Assembly (NCBI RefSeq): GCF_014873535.1
Contig: NZ_JADBEF010000001.1
Location: 2,728,001 to 2,792,000, forward strand
DNA length: 64,000 nt
Reading direction: 5' to 3'
Source of the DNA: Nonomuraea africana
GTDB lineage: Bacteria; Actinomycetota; Actinomycetes; Streptosporangiales; Streptosporangiaceae
The notes under the pieces are model-generated. The model was not told where the DNA came from. It made no database searches and saw nothing but the letters and a program-made list of their open reading frames with translations. Positions 52,726 through 61,206 of the stretch are shown here, piece after piece. The position numbers and the translations under genes were made by a program. The number at the start of each line of letters is the position of its first letter. Positions within the stretch are counted from its first letter, which is position 1.

Positions 52726-52793
52726 GTGGTGGCTTTCACGGACAGGTCGGAGCAGCGGACGGGTTCTCGACACGCGCGCCCTATGATCTCCGG

Positions 52794-53318
52794 ATGGATA
52801 TTCGCAAAGGTGGACCAGGTGACGTGGCGGCGGTGCTGCGGATGTTCGACAGCGCGATCGAGTGGCTGGTGGCGCAGGGCAGGACCGGCCAGTGGGGCAG
52901 CGAGCCCTTCTCGGCCGACCCCAAGCGGGTCGGGCAGGTGACCACCTGGGCCGAGGGTGAGGGCATGCGCATCGCGATGCTCGACGGCGAGGCGGCCGGG
53001 TGCATGACGGTCGGCGGGCCGCTGCCGTACGTCACCCCTGCCGAGGAACCCGAGTTGTACGTGCAGGGGCTGGTCATCGACCAGCGCTTCCACGGGCGGG
53101 GCGTGGGCAGGGCGCTGCTGGACCGGGCGGTGAGCGAGGCCGAGGACAGGGGCGTGGACCTGGTGCGGGTCGACTGCTACGCGGGCGATGACGGGCAGTT
53201 GGTGCGCTACTACGAGAGCTGCGGCTTCCGGCGCGCGGAGACGTTCACCGTGGGCCAGTGGCCGGGGCAGGTGCTCGAGCGCAGGGTCTCCGAGAGGGTC
53301 TCCGGCGCCGCTCGCTGA
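52794..53318 (+). CDS. GNAT-family N-acetyltransferase
   Basis: 174 aa. MDIRKGGPGDVAAVLRMFDS (N-terminal strand-helix), the acetyl-CoA pyrophosphate-binding loop in LVIDQRFHGRGVGRALLDRA, and YYESCGFRRAETFTVGQWPG (motif B). Standard GNAT length. It uses acetyl-CoA to acetylate an unknown amine. Stands alone, with no adjacent aminoglycoside or peptide genes. Confidence 0.9.
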   Translation: MDIRKGGPGDVAAVLRMFDSAIEWLVAQGRTGQWGSEPFSADPKRVGQVTTWAEGEGMRIAMLDGEAAGCMTVGGPLPYVTPAEEPELYVQGLVIDQRFHGRGVGRALLDRAVSEAEDRGVDLVRVDCYAGDDGQLVRYYESCGFRRAETFTVGQWPGQVLERRVSERVSGAAR

Positions 53319-53637
53319 GCGCTCGTGAGGCGCCTGCCGCACACTCGATGTCGGGGGCGCAGATCGAGGAGATCAGATCGCGGCGCGCTTCCCCGAGGCC
53401 CGGTCTCTCCGGGGTGGAGGTGCGCCCGATCATCGATGCCCGTCTGACCACTCAGGAAGCACCAGCAGCCCGATTTGGTAAAGGAAGTCCACTCTAGGGG
53501 TTCGTGAAGCGTTTGAGGCGGAATGATGGCGATTGCGGCGCCGAGCCCGGACCTTGATCAGAGTCCGTACGGCGGCGCCAGGTCTCCCCCCGAGACGCAC
53601 AGCCCTGACGACAGGGCGTCAAGAATCGGGGACATTC
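53319..53637. other. Intergenic region upstream of the DUF1269 operon
   Basis: No supported gene; likely contains the promoter for the plus-strand run 53638-56268. No clear -10/-35 or operator was identified. Confidence 0.35.
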
Positions 53638-54144
53638 ATGAGCAACCTCATCGCCATCGCCTATCCGGACGTCGAGACCGCCATACGCGTACGCGACCGG
53701 CTGCTGGACATGCAACGCGAGAAGCTCATCACGCTGGCCGACGCGGCGGTGGCCGAGAAGAAGGCCGACGGCAAGATCAAGCTGCACCAGCTGCGCGGCA
53801 CCGTCGGCGGCGGCGCGGCCGCCGGCACGTTGTGGGGCGGGCTGATCGGCCTGCTGTTGCTGGCCCCGCTGCTGGGCATGGCCGTGGGCGCGGCCGCGGG
53901 AGCGGCCGGTGGCGCGATGACCGACCTCGGCGTGGACGACTCCTTCATGAAGGACCTCGGCCAGCGCCTGCAGCCGGGCGGCGCCGCGCTGTTCCTGCTG
54001 GTCATCCAGAGCACTCCGGACAAGGTCGTCGCCGAGGTCGCCCCCTACGGAGGGGAGATCATCCAGACCTCGCTGAGCGCGGAGGCGGAGGCCGCCCTGC
54101 GCGAGTCGGTCGAGGCGGCGCGATCGGCTGCCGCGGCCCGCTGA
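53638..54144 (+). CDS. DUF1269 membrane-associated protein
   Basis: 168 aa: MSNLIAIAYPDVETAIRVRD, LDMQREKLITLADAAVAEKK, LHQLRGTVGGGAAAGTLWGG, a Gly/Ala-rich hydrophobic hairpin (LIGLLLLAPLLGMAVGAAAG), then FLLVIQSTPDKVVAEVAPYG. This is the full DUF1269 pattern (a ferredoxin-like domain with an inserted membrane-inserting glycine-zipper hairpin). Function unknown; such genes often accompany stress or transporter genes. It is followed by an amino-acid antiporter. Confidence 0.9.
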   Translation: MSNLIAIAYPDVETAIRVRDRLLDMQREKLITLADAAVAEKKADGKIKLHQLRGTVGGGAAAGTLWGGLIGLLLLAPLLGMAVGAAAGAAGGAMTDLGVDDSFMKDLGQRLQPGGAALFLLVIQSTPDKVVAEVAPYGGEIIQTSLSAEAEAALRESVEAARSAAAAR

Positions 54145-54240
54145 CGGACCGGGCCTACCTGCCCTTCTCCGCGTGGTCCACGGGTTCACCGGGTTCACCG
54201 GGTTCACAGTCGAGCGGCTCGACGACGAACGGCAGCGCAC

Positions 54241-55716
54241 ATGAGCGAACACAGGGGTGAACACAAGGCTGGACACGGCGCGGTCGCGCAGACCTCGAGC
54301 GCGCGGAAGCTGCCGCTGCTGACACTGACCGCGATGGTGGTCGGGTCGATGGTCGGCGCGGGGGTGTTCTCGCTGCCCCGCAACTTCGCCCAGGCCACCG
54401 GCGTGCTCGGCGCGCTGATCGCCTGGACGGTCGCCGGGGTGGGCATGCTGATGCTCGCCTTCGTCTTCCAGACGCTGGCCGTGCGCAAGCCCGACCTCAA
54501 CGCCGGCGTCTACGCCTACGCCAAGGCCGGGTTCGGCGAGTTCCCCGGTTTCTTCTCCGCCTTCGGCTACTGGGCCAGCGCCTGCGTCGGCAACGTCTCC
54601 TACTGGGTGCTGATCAAGTCCACGATCGGCGCGGCCGTGCCCGGCTTCGGCGAGGGCGACACGCTGCTGGCCGTGGCGGTCTCGGTCGTCGGCGTGTGGG
54701 CCTTCCACTTCATGATCGTGCGCGGGGTCAAGGAGGCCGCCGCGATCAACAAGATCGTGACGATCGCGAAGCTCGTGCCCCTGCTGTTGTTCGTGGTGAT
54801 CCTGCTGGTCACCTTCAAGGCAGGTATGTTCGGCGCGAACTTCTGGGGCGGCCGGCAGCCTTCGGCCGGAGCGCTGTTCGGGCAGGTCAAGGCGACCATG
54901 CTGGTGACGGTCTTCGTCTTCCTCGGCGTGGAGGGCGCCAGCGTCTACTCCCGCTACGCCAGAAGGCGCGAGGACGTCGGCAGGGCCACCGTGCTCGGCT
55001 TCCTCAGCGTGCTGGCGCTGTTCGCCTCGGTGACCATCCTGTCCTATGCCACGCTGCCCCAGGGCGAGCTGGCGGGGCTGCGGCAGCCGTCCATGGCGGG
55101 GGTGCTGGAGTCGGTGGTCGGCGGGTGGGGCGCCGCGCTCATCAGCGTCGGCCTCATCGTCTCGGTGCTCGGCGCCTACCTGGCCTGGACGCTCATGGCC
55201 GCCGAGGTGCTGTTCGTGGCCGCCAAGGACGAGGACATGCCGGCCTTCCTGCGGCGGGAGAACGCCAAGGGCGCGCCGGTCGCGGCGCTGGTGATGACCA
55301 GCGTGCTCATCACCGCGGTGCTGGCGATCACATTGTTCTCCGACGACGCCTTCGCCTTCACGCTGAAGCTGTGCAGCTCGCTGTCGCTGGTTCCGTACCT
55401 GCTGGCCGCGGGATACGCGCTCAGGCTCACCCTCACCGGAGAGAGCTACGACACCAACGCGCAGGGGCGGCGCAGGGACCTGATGGTGGCCGCGCTGGCC
55501 GTCGTCTACACCACCTTCCTGATCTTCGCGGCGGGGCTGGAGTTCCTGCTGCTGTCGTTCGTCATCTACGCGCCCGGCACGATCTTGTTCATCATCACCA
55601 GACGCGAACGCGGCAGGAAGGTCTTCTCCCCCGCCGAGCTGGTTCTGTTCGTCGTGGCCGTCGTGGGGGCGGTCATCGGCGTCGCCGGTCTGGCCACCGG
55701 CCTCATCACCATCTGA
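54241..55716 (+). CDS. Basic amino acid/polyamine antiporter (ArcD-like APC transporter)
   Basis: 491 aa, about 12 transmembrane helices. The first helix carries the APC substrate-binding motif (LTAMVVGSMVGAGVFSLPRN); next FPGFFSAFGYWASACVGNVS, MIVRGVKEAAAINKIVTIAK, FLGVEGASVYSRYARRREDV, VGLIVSVLGAYLAWTLMAAE. These match the arginine:ornithine antiporter (ArcD/LysI-type) branch of the APA family, exchanging a basic amino acid for its product, often in acid or energy stress. No arcABC genes are nearby. Confidence 0.9.
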   Translation: MSEHRGEHKAGHGAVAQTSSARKLPLLTLTAMVVGSMVGAGVFSLPRNFAQATGVLGALIAWTVAGVGMLMLAFVFQTLAVRKPDLNAGVYAYAKAGFGEFPGFFSAFGYWASACVGNVSYWVLIKSTIGAAVPGFGEGDTLLAVAVSVVGVWAFHFMIVRGVKEAAAINKIVTIAKLVPLLLFVVILLVTFKAGMFGANFWGGRQPSAGALFGQVKATMLVTVFVFLGVEGASVYSRYARRREDVGRATVLGFLSVLALFASVTILSYATLPQGELAGLRQPSMAGVLESVVGGWGAALISVGLIVSVLGAYLAWTLMAAEVLFVAAKDEDMPAFLRRENAKGAPVAALVMTSVLITAVLAITLFSDDAFAFTLKLCSSLSLVPYLLAAGYALRLTLTGESYDTNAQGRRRDLMVAALAVVYTTFLIFAAGLEFLLLSFVIYAPGTILFIITRRERGRKVFSPAELVLFVVAVVGAVIGVAGLATGLITI

Positions 55717-55740
55717 CCATGATCGACAAGGGGGTGTGAC

Positions 55741-56268
55741 ATGAACAGATCCGATCGGGGAGCGCGTGCGGCGCTGCACGCCCTGCTGGCGGCCTGCCTG
55801 CTGCTGGTGTGCCTGGCCTGCGCCGAGGAGCGTGGCCCCGAGCAGTGGGACCGCGGCGGTCTGGTCGACGGGCAGGTCGGCCCGGTCCAGCTGATCCACG
55901 CCCACATCCTGGCCCCGCCCATGGGCGAGCAGAAGGCCGGCGACGCCCTCGGGCTGTACGTGACGCTGGTCAACAACAGCGACAGGGACCAGGTCCTGGA
56001 CGGCGTCAGCACCGTGCACGCCGACAGCGTCGTCTACCGGGAGGGCAGGGAGAAGCCGCAGCCGATCGAGGTCACGGTGCCCGCGCGCCGTATCGCCAGC
56101 CTGCAGGAGGGTCATGACCGGCCGCACCTGGAGCTGGTCGGCATCCACCGCCCGCTCGGCGCCACGCCCATCGACGTCACCTTCCGCTTCCCCTCGGCCG
56201 GGACCATCACGCTCCGCATCCCCGTGCTGCCGCTGTCGCGGGGCGCGGGCTACTCCTCTCGGGGGTGA
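55741..56268 (+). CDS. Lipoprotein resembling the PCu(A)C family
   Basis: 175 aa. Lipoprotein signal RAALHALLAACLLLVCLACA with lipobox Cys near residue 27. Beta-rich mature part: VQLIHAHILAPPMGEQKAGD, LGLYVTLVNNSDRDQVLDGV, VTVPARRIASLQEGHDRPHL, VTFRFPSAGTITLRIPVLPL. The fold pattern resembles periplasmic copper chaperone PCu(A)C-like lipoproteins of actinomycetes, but the classical H(M)x10Mx21HxM metal ligands are not clearly present. It is 24 bp downstream of the antiporter, probably co-transcribed. Confidence 0.75.
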   Translation: MNRSDRGARAALHALLAACLLLVCLACAEERGPEQWDRGGLVDGQVGPVQLIHAHILAPPMGEQKAGDALGLYVTLVNNSDRDQVLDGVSTVHADSVVYREGREKPQPIEVTVPARRIASLQEGHDRPHLELVGIHRPLGATPIDVTFRFPSAGTITLRIPVLPLSRGAGYSSRG

Positions 56269-56289
56269 GCCGGGAGCGGGTGTTGACGA

Positions 56290-56410
56290 GCATGCGAACG
56301 AAAGTCGCGCGCCGCATCGACGGAGCCTGCCTCAACCGGGCGGTCGACGCCTACCTGATGGACGGCCAGGTCCCCGCCAGGGGGACCACGTGCCGGGCGT
56401 ACTCCGCCTG
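56290..56410 (+). pseudogene. C-terminal relic of a TAP-like alpha/beta hydrolase
   Basis: RRIDGACLNRAVDAYLMDGQ followed by VPARGTTCRAY matches the very end of actinobacterial tripeptidyl-aminopeptidase-like (TAP) secreted hydrolases (CxxxAVxAYLxDGxxPxxGTxC, a disulfide-bonded tail). Only about 35 codons survive, before the FAD oxidase gene. Confidence 0.45.
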
Positions 56411-56476
56411 CCGTACCCCAAGGTGTCTTCCCCGGGACGACGACCGCGCCGGGTGTGGCGGGCGACGATCTTCCTC

Positions 56477-57784
56477 ATGGACAACAGACTGCGCGACCTC
56501 GTCGAGGGCGCCGTGCACACCCCTGGCGACGAGCGCTACGAGGCGGAGCGGCTGCCGTGGAACCGTCTGATCGACCCCAGACCGGCCGTCGTCGTCGAGG
56601 CGGCGAGCCCCGGCGACGTGCGGGCGGCGCTGCTGGTGGCCCGCGAGCACGGGATGCCGTTCGCCGTCCAGTCCACCGGGCACGGCACGCTGGTGCCCGC
56701 CGACGGCGGGGTGCTGGTCAAGACGACGCCGATGGCGTCGGTGCGCGTCGATCCCGAGCGGCGCACCGCCCGCGCGCAGGCCGGTGCGATCTGGTCGGAC
56801 GTCATCGCCGCCGCCGCGCCGTACGGCCTGGCGCCCGTCTCGGGCACCCCCGCGATCGGGATCACCGGCTACACGCTGGGCGGCGGCACGGGATGGCTGT
56901 CGCGCCTGCACGGCTACGCCGCCGACAACCTGCTCAGCGCCGACGTCGTGACGGCCGAGGGGCAGTGCCTGACCGTCAGCGCCGAGGCGCATCCCGATCT
57001 GTTCTGGGCGTTGCGCGGCGGCGGCGGCAACTTCGCGGTGGTGACCGCCCTGGAGTTCAGGCTGCACCCGGTGGGCGAGGTGCACGCGGGGATGGCGCTG
57101 TTCCCGATCGAGCGGGCGGCTGACACGCTGGCCCGCTACCGGGAGTGGGCGCTGAGCGAGCCGGACGAGCTGAACACCTCCGTCATCGTGATGCGCGGGC
57201 CCGGCAGCGGCTGGACGCTGGCCGTGCGGGCCTTCCGCGCGGGCGGCGACGGGCGCGCCCTGGAGTCGTTGCTGGAGGTGGCCGGGCCCGCGCTCGGCGG
57301 GGGGTTCGCGGCGATGAGCTTCGCCGAGGCGGCTACCGCGTTCGGCGGTCCCCCTCCCCCGCCGATGGCCGTCCTCCAGCACCTGGACCTGCTGGAGGAG
57401 GTGTCCGACGAGGCGATCGAGACGATCGTCAAGAGCGCGGACGAGCCGCTGACGGCGATCGAGGTGCGGCACTGGGGCGGCGCGATGGCCAGGCCCGCGC
57501 CGGACGCGGGGCCCGTAGGGCACCGGCAGGCGCCGTTCTCGGTGATCGCCACCTCGGTGCTCGACGGCTCCCGCGAGCGCGAGGAGGTGGCCGAGCGCCA
57601 ACGGGCGGTGGCGCGGGCGCTGCGACCGCACGCCACCGGCGGCTCGTTCCTGAACTTCCTCACCGACCCGGGCCTGACGGCGACGGCCTACAGCGCCGCC
57701 GACTTCGCGCGGCTGGGCGAAGTGAAGCGGGCGTGGGACCCCGACAACGTGCTGGGCCACACGCACAACATCGCCCCGGCTTGA
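56477..57784 (+). CDS. FAD-linked oxidoreductase (berberine-bridge type)
   Basis: 435 aa from ATG at 56477. FAD-binding PCMH domain: RPAVVVEAASPGDVRAALLV, PFAVQSTGHGTLVPADGGVL, PVSGTPAIGITGYTLGGGTG and WLSRLHGYAADNLLSADVVT. C-terminal BBE motif: YSAADFARLGEVKRAWDPDN. The usual covalent-FAD His lies within STGHGT. It oxidises an alcohol or amine with O2; substrate unknown. No signal peptide. Gene-length normal; stands alone between relics. Confidence 0.92.
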   Translation: MDNRLRDLVEGAVHTPGDERYEAERLPWNRLIDPRPAVVVEAASPGDVRAALLVAREHGMPFAVQSTGHGTLVPADGGVLVKTTPMASVRVDPERRTARAQAGAIWSDVIAAAAPYGLAPVSGTPAIGITGYTLGGGTGWLSRLHGYAADNLLSADVVTAEGQCLTVSAEAHPDLFWALRGGGGNFAVVTALEFRLHPVGEVHAGMALFPIERAADTLARYREWALSEPDELNTSVIVMRGPGSGWTLAVRAFRAGGDGRALESLLEVAGPALGGGFAAMSFAEAATAFGGPPPPPMAVLQHLDLLEEVSDEAIETIVKSADEPLTAIEVRHWGGAMARPAPDAGPVGHRQAPFSVIATSVLDGSREREEVAERQRAVARALRPHATGGSFLNFLTDPGLTATAYSAADFARLGEVKRAWDPDNVLGHTHNIAPA

Positions 57785-57835
57785 CGCTCAGCCGGCTCCT
57801 GGTCCTGGGGTGGGAAAGCCGAAGACGGCCGCATC

Positions 57836-58190
57836 GACAAGACGATGCACCTGTTCAGCGTGCTGGACCCGATGGACGGCAGCTACCGGCGCAGCCTGGG
57901 CCAAGCAGTTGCCGTCCAGGAGTCCCGGCACCGCCTCGCCCGGAGGATCTGCCACGGCAACGCCGGGAAGATCCGACAGGCGTATCGGCGCTGGGGCTGG
58001 TCGTCAATGCCGCGGTTCTGCGGAACCCTTTGTCGGCGATCGTCGACCGGCTGCGCGCCCAGGGCATCCTGGTCAAGGACGAGGGCGTGGCCCGGCTCAG
58101 CCCGCTGGGCCACGCCCATCTCAACTGCCCAGGCCGCTACGTCATTGCCTCCTCTGCACCCGAGTAGGGCCTGCGGCCGCTGCGAGACGC
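57836..58190 (+). pseudogene. Tn3 TnpA C-terminal fragment (third copy of tail type)
   Basis: DKTMHLFSVLDPMDGSYRRS, VQESRHRLARRICHGNAGKI, then after a frame change ALGLVVNAAVLRNPLSAIVD, RLRAQGILVKDEGVARLSPL and GHAHLNCPGRYVIASSAPE. This is the same tail subgroup as the 40.5-kb fragment (LARKIFHG, LGLVLNALVL, GRYSF). Short and frameshifted; start and most of the protein absent. Confidence 0.8.
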
Positions 58191-58362
58191 GCCGCTGCCC
58201 GAGCCTGGCGCTCGCACCGGCGAAGCAGCCGTGGTGGATGAGGACGGAGTGCGCGGCGTCCACCTTTGATCGTTGGTGTGCCGAGGTGAGGTCAACGGCT
58301 AGCCCGGACAGATCTCGCGGGGAGGCTGTAGGCGCTCGAATCCATGCCGGCCGCGATATGGC

Positions 58363-58902
58363 TCAGCGTGATGTCTCAGGATCAGCACCCTGGTCGCGCG
58401 GATCCGAGCGGAGGGGTGGTGGGAAGCGCAGTACCCAGCGGCGCTGCCACGGGGTCTCGATGGCCCGATGGTGGTGGTGCTCCCGTGTCCAGGCGACGGC
58501 GTCGGCCGGGTCGAGACCGGCCAGGACAGCGAGGCAGGCGACGACCGTGCCGGTGCGGCCGACGCCGCCCCCGCAGGCGACCTCCACCGCGGCGCCCGTC
58601 CGCGCTCGCTCGTGCAGCGCGCGGATCTGCTGTACAGCCAGGTCGCGGTCGCGGGGCAGGAGAAAGTCGGGCCACTGGATCCACGCGTGGGGCCACCGCA
58701 GCCCGCTCTCGTGGCGGCGGCGGAGCCGGTCGGAGCCGAGGTAAAGGCCGAAGTCGGGCATCGGCCCCTCCGGCAGCGGACGGCGTAGGCCGCGGCCGCG
58801 GATCCAGGAGCCGTCCGGGAGCCGGAGGGCGCCTACGAGCGGCGGCCCGCTCACCGGCCTGCCGACCGGGCCGGCTGGCGTGCTGTCCATAGGGTCTTTC
58901 AT
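58363..58902 (-). CDS. Protein-tyrosine/dual-specificity-phosphatase-like protein
   Basis: 179 aa from ATG at 58902 (AAGGAG upstream). The C-terminal catalytic loop VEVACGGGVGRTGTVVACLA contains CxxGxGRTG (Cys nucleophile, P-loop Arg), preceded by a helix-rich segment with WPHAWIQWPDFLLPRDRDLA in the general-acid region and followed by WTREHHHHRAIETPWQRRWV. The fold matches bacterial protein-tyrosine phosphatases of the dual-specificity type common in Streptomyces. Presumably cytosolic; substrate unknown. Confidence 0.85.
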   Translation of the reverse strand: MKDPMDSTPAGPVGRPVSGPPLVGALRLPDGSWIRGRGLRRPLPEGPMPDFGLYLGSDRLRRRHESGLRWPHAWIQWPDFLLPRDRDLAVQQIRALHERARTGAAVEVACGGGVGRTGTVVACLAVLAGLDPADAVAWTREHHHHRAIETPWQRRWVLRFPPPLRSDPRDQGADPETSR

Positions 58903-59124
58903 CGGGGTTCTCCTTGTGCCTCTCTGGGCGGCGCTGTCCAACCGCCGCCGTGCGCGGTGATTCGCTACCAGAGCATGACTCTCCGCTCAGCTGGATGTTT
59001 GCTTCAGGCGTTTCGCCGGTGAAACACCGCGCCGACCGCGCGTTCTCAACCAGCCGACATGTCATGCTCCAGAGGCTACGAATGATCAGACAGGTCCGGA
59101 ATGAGACGCATGGCCGTTTCGGGG

Positions 59125-59410
59125 CTGCGGAAAACCGCAGATGCAGGCGCCCTCGGAGACGCGGACCTGCGGACGCTGGCCTCCGATCACGACGTCACCT
59201 ACTTCCGCGCGCTCGGCACCATGATCACGTATCCGGACCAGCTCGTCTGGCCGCTGGCGGTGCTGGCCGTCGGCGCGGTGGCGGGCCTGGCGCTGCTGGC
59301 CCGCATCAGGCGGCTGCTGAGCCTGCCCCGGCTGATCGCGGCGGCGTTCTCGGCCGTGGTGCCGTTGGCGGTGGCGACCGCCGGGGCACGGGCGGGAGCG
59401 GGGCGGCGCT
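59125..59410 (+). pseudogene. M28-family peptidase, membrane-tail fragment
   Basis: DAGALGDADLRTLASDHDVT, YFRALGTMITYPDQLVWPLA, then two hydrophobic helices (VLAVGAVAGLALLARIRRLL, LIAAAFSAVVPLAVATAGA). In actinobacterial membrane-bound M28 peptidases this segment follows the catalytic domain. The metallopeptidase domain itself is absent, and downstream helices stop where the minus-strand ABC gene ends. Confidence 0.55.
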
Positions 59411-59490
59411 CGGCGAGCAAGAGCGGGGCGCGTTGGCGTCCGCCGATGAGGTGGGCAGTCCCGCAACAAAGGATCGAACACCGTACCGAC

Positions 59491-61206
59491 TCATTCACTC
59501 GCTACCGATGTCATGGAAATTTCCCAGAAATCGGCGTAGCGGCCGCCGTGGCGCAGTAGCTCGTCGTGGCTGCCTTCTTCCACGATCCGACCGCCGTCCA
59601 GAAAGACGACACGATCGGCGCGTCGGACGGTCCGCATCCGGTGCGCCACCATCACCACCGTCCGGCCCGCCATCAGGCGCTCGATACCCGCGTGGACGGC
59701 CGCCTCGTTCACTGGGTCCAGCGCGGAGGTCACCTCGTCCAGCAGCACGATGGGCGCATTCTTCAGCAGCGCTCGCGCGATCGAGACCCGCTGGCGCTCA
59801 CCACCCGACAGCAGTGCGCCGCCCTCGCCGACATTCGTCGCCCATCCGCCGGGCAGTCGCTCGATCACCTCGTCCAACCGCGCCGCGGTCGCCGCCGCCC
59901 GCACCTCGGCAACGCCTGCGTCGGGACGGCCGAGGCGCACGTTCTCCTCGATCGTGCCGTCGAAGAGATAGACGTCCTGGAAGACGATGGCGATCTGCGC
60001 CATCAACACCTCAGAGCTGATCGCGCGCACGTCCACGCCTCCCACGCGCACCGCGCCCGCGTCCACGTCGTAGAAGCGCGCGAGCAGCTGAAGCAGGGTG
60101 CTCTTGCCCGCGCCCGAGGGTCCGACGACGGCAAGCCGCTGCCCCTCCGGCACGGACAACGACACATCGTCGATCACCGTGCGATCGCCATGCCGGAAGG
60201 CGACGGACTCGAACTCCAGGTCATGGCCTACCGGCTGGATCGGCTCGCGAGCTTCCGGCAGCGGCTCGGTACGCAGCACCGTGTCGAGTCTCGCCAGCTC
60301 GGAACGTGCGCCGCGCACCTTGCCACCGATGTCCGACAGCGACAGCAGCGGATCGGCGCAGCGGGCGGCGAGCACCAGGATCGCCAATACCTCTGCCGTA
60401 CCGATGCTCCCGCCGAGCGCGAGGTAGGCGCCCAGGACCAGCAACACGGTGAACATCGCCTGCACCACGAGCGTCAAGCCCACCGCACCGGACAGCGCCG
60501 ACAGCGTGGAACGGCGGGACGCGCGCTGGACTTCCCGCAGCGAGTCGTCGAGCAACCGGAAGCGTTCGACGGTCCGGCCGCCGGCTCGCAGCACCGGCTG
60601 GGCCTGGAGATATTCGATGACTCGCCCGGTGGCCTCATGGCCGCGTTCGGCGCGCTCCGCATCGCCGGCGGCCATCGAGCGTCCCGTCCAGATCTGGATC
60701 GCCGCCACGACCGGGGCGGCGACCAACGCGGCCAGCCCCATCTGCACATTGAAGGCGAACATCACGGCGACGATCGTCAGGGGAGTCACGCAGGCGGAGA
60801 TGAACGGTGCCAGCAGATGCGCGATCACGCTCATCGCCTGCAGGACGCCCTCGCTGGCCAGGACCGACACCTCCCCGACGCGACGGGCGCTGTACCAGCC
60901 GATGGGCAGTCGGGCCAGATGGCCGCCGAGCCGGTGATACATGCCACGCAACAGCGTGGTCCCGACGCGGAAACCGGACAAATCGCTGTAATAGCGCAGC
61001 GCCGCGTAGACCGCGACCGCGGCCCCGAACGCGATCAGCCAGGGCCAGGCGTCCCCGGGCGTGTTCCCGAACAGTGCCCGCAGCACGGGAACCAGCAGGG
61101 CGTAGGACAAACCCTCGGCTATCGCGGTCGTCGTCATCAGGGCCACGGTGCGACGCACCGGCTGGGCGTACTCGTGTCCGAGCACGCGCAGCAGCATTCG
61201 AATCAT
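59491..61206 (-). CDS. ABC transporter half-unit (permease-ATPase), Irt/Ybt-like
   Basis: 571 aa: a six-helix exporter-type membrane domain (ALMTTTAIAEGLSYALLVPV ... APFISACVTPLTIVAVMFAF) fused to an ATPase with Walker A VVGPSGAGKSTLLQLLAR, signature ALLSGGERQRVSIARALL, Walker B IVLLDEVTSALDPVNEAA and H-loop VVMVAHRMRTV. Its ATG overlaps the stop of the preceding half-transporter gene (ATGA), so the pair forms a heterodimer. Such pairs are the siderophore transporters IrtAB/YbtPQ; the substrate here is inferred. Confidence 0.93.
   Translation of the reverse strand: MIRMLLRVLGHEYAQPVRRTVALMTTTAIAEGLSYALLVPVLRALFGNTPGDAWPWLIAFGAAVAVYAALRYYSDLSGFRVGTTLLRGMYHRLGGHLARLPIGWYSARRVGEVSVLASEGVLQAMSVIAHLLAPFISACVTPLTIVAVMFAFNVQMGLAALVAAPVVAAIQIWTGRSMAAGDAERAERGHEATGRVIEYLQAQPVLRAGGRTVERFRLLDDSLREVQRASRRSTLSALSGAVGLTLVVQAMFTVLLVLGAYLALGGSIGTAEVLAILVLAARCADPLLSLSDIGGKVRGARSELARLDTVLRTEPLPEAREPIQPVGHDLEFESVAFRHGDRTVIDDVSLSVPEGQRLAVVGPSGAGKSTLLQLLARFYDVDAGAVRVGGVDVRAISSEVLMAQIAIVFQDVYLFDGTIEENVRLGRPDAGVAEVRAAATAARLDEVIERLPGGWATNVGEGGALLSGGERQRVSIARALLKNAPIVLLDEVTSALDPVNEAAVHAGIERLMAGRTVVMVAHRMRTVRRADRVVFLDGGRIVEEGSHDELLRHGGRYADFWEISMTSVASE

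Noticed and set aside
53494..56148. 884-aa minus-strand frame opposite the DUF1269-antiporter-lipoprotein run
   Set aside because: His/Gln/Arg/Gly-rich antisense shadow of three good genes.
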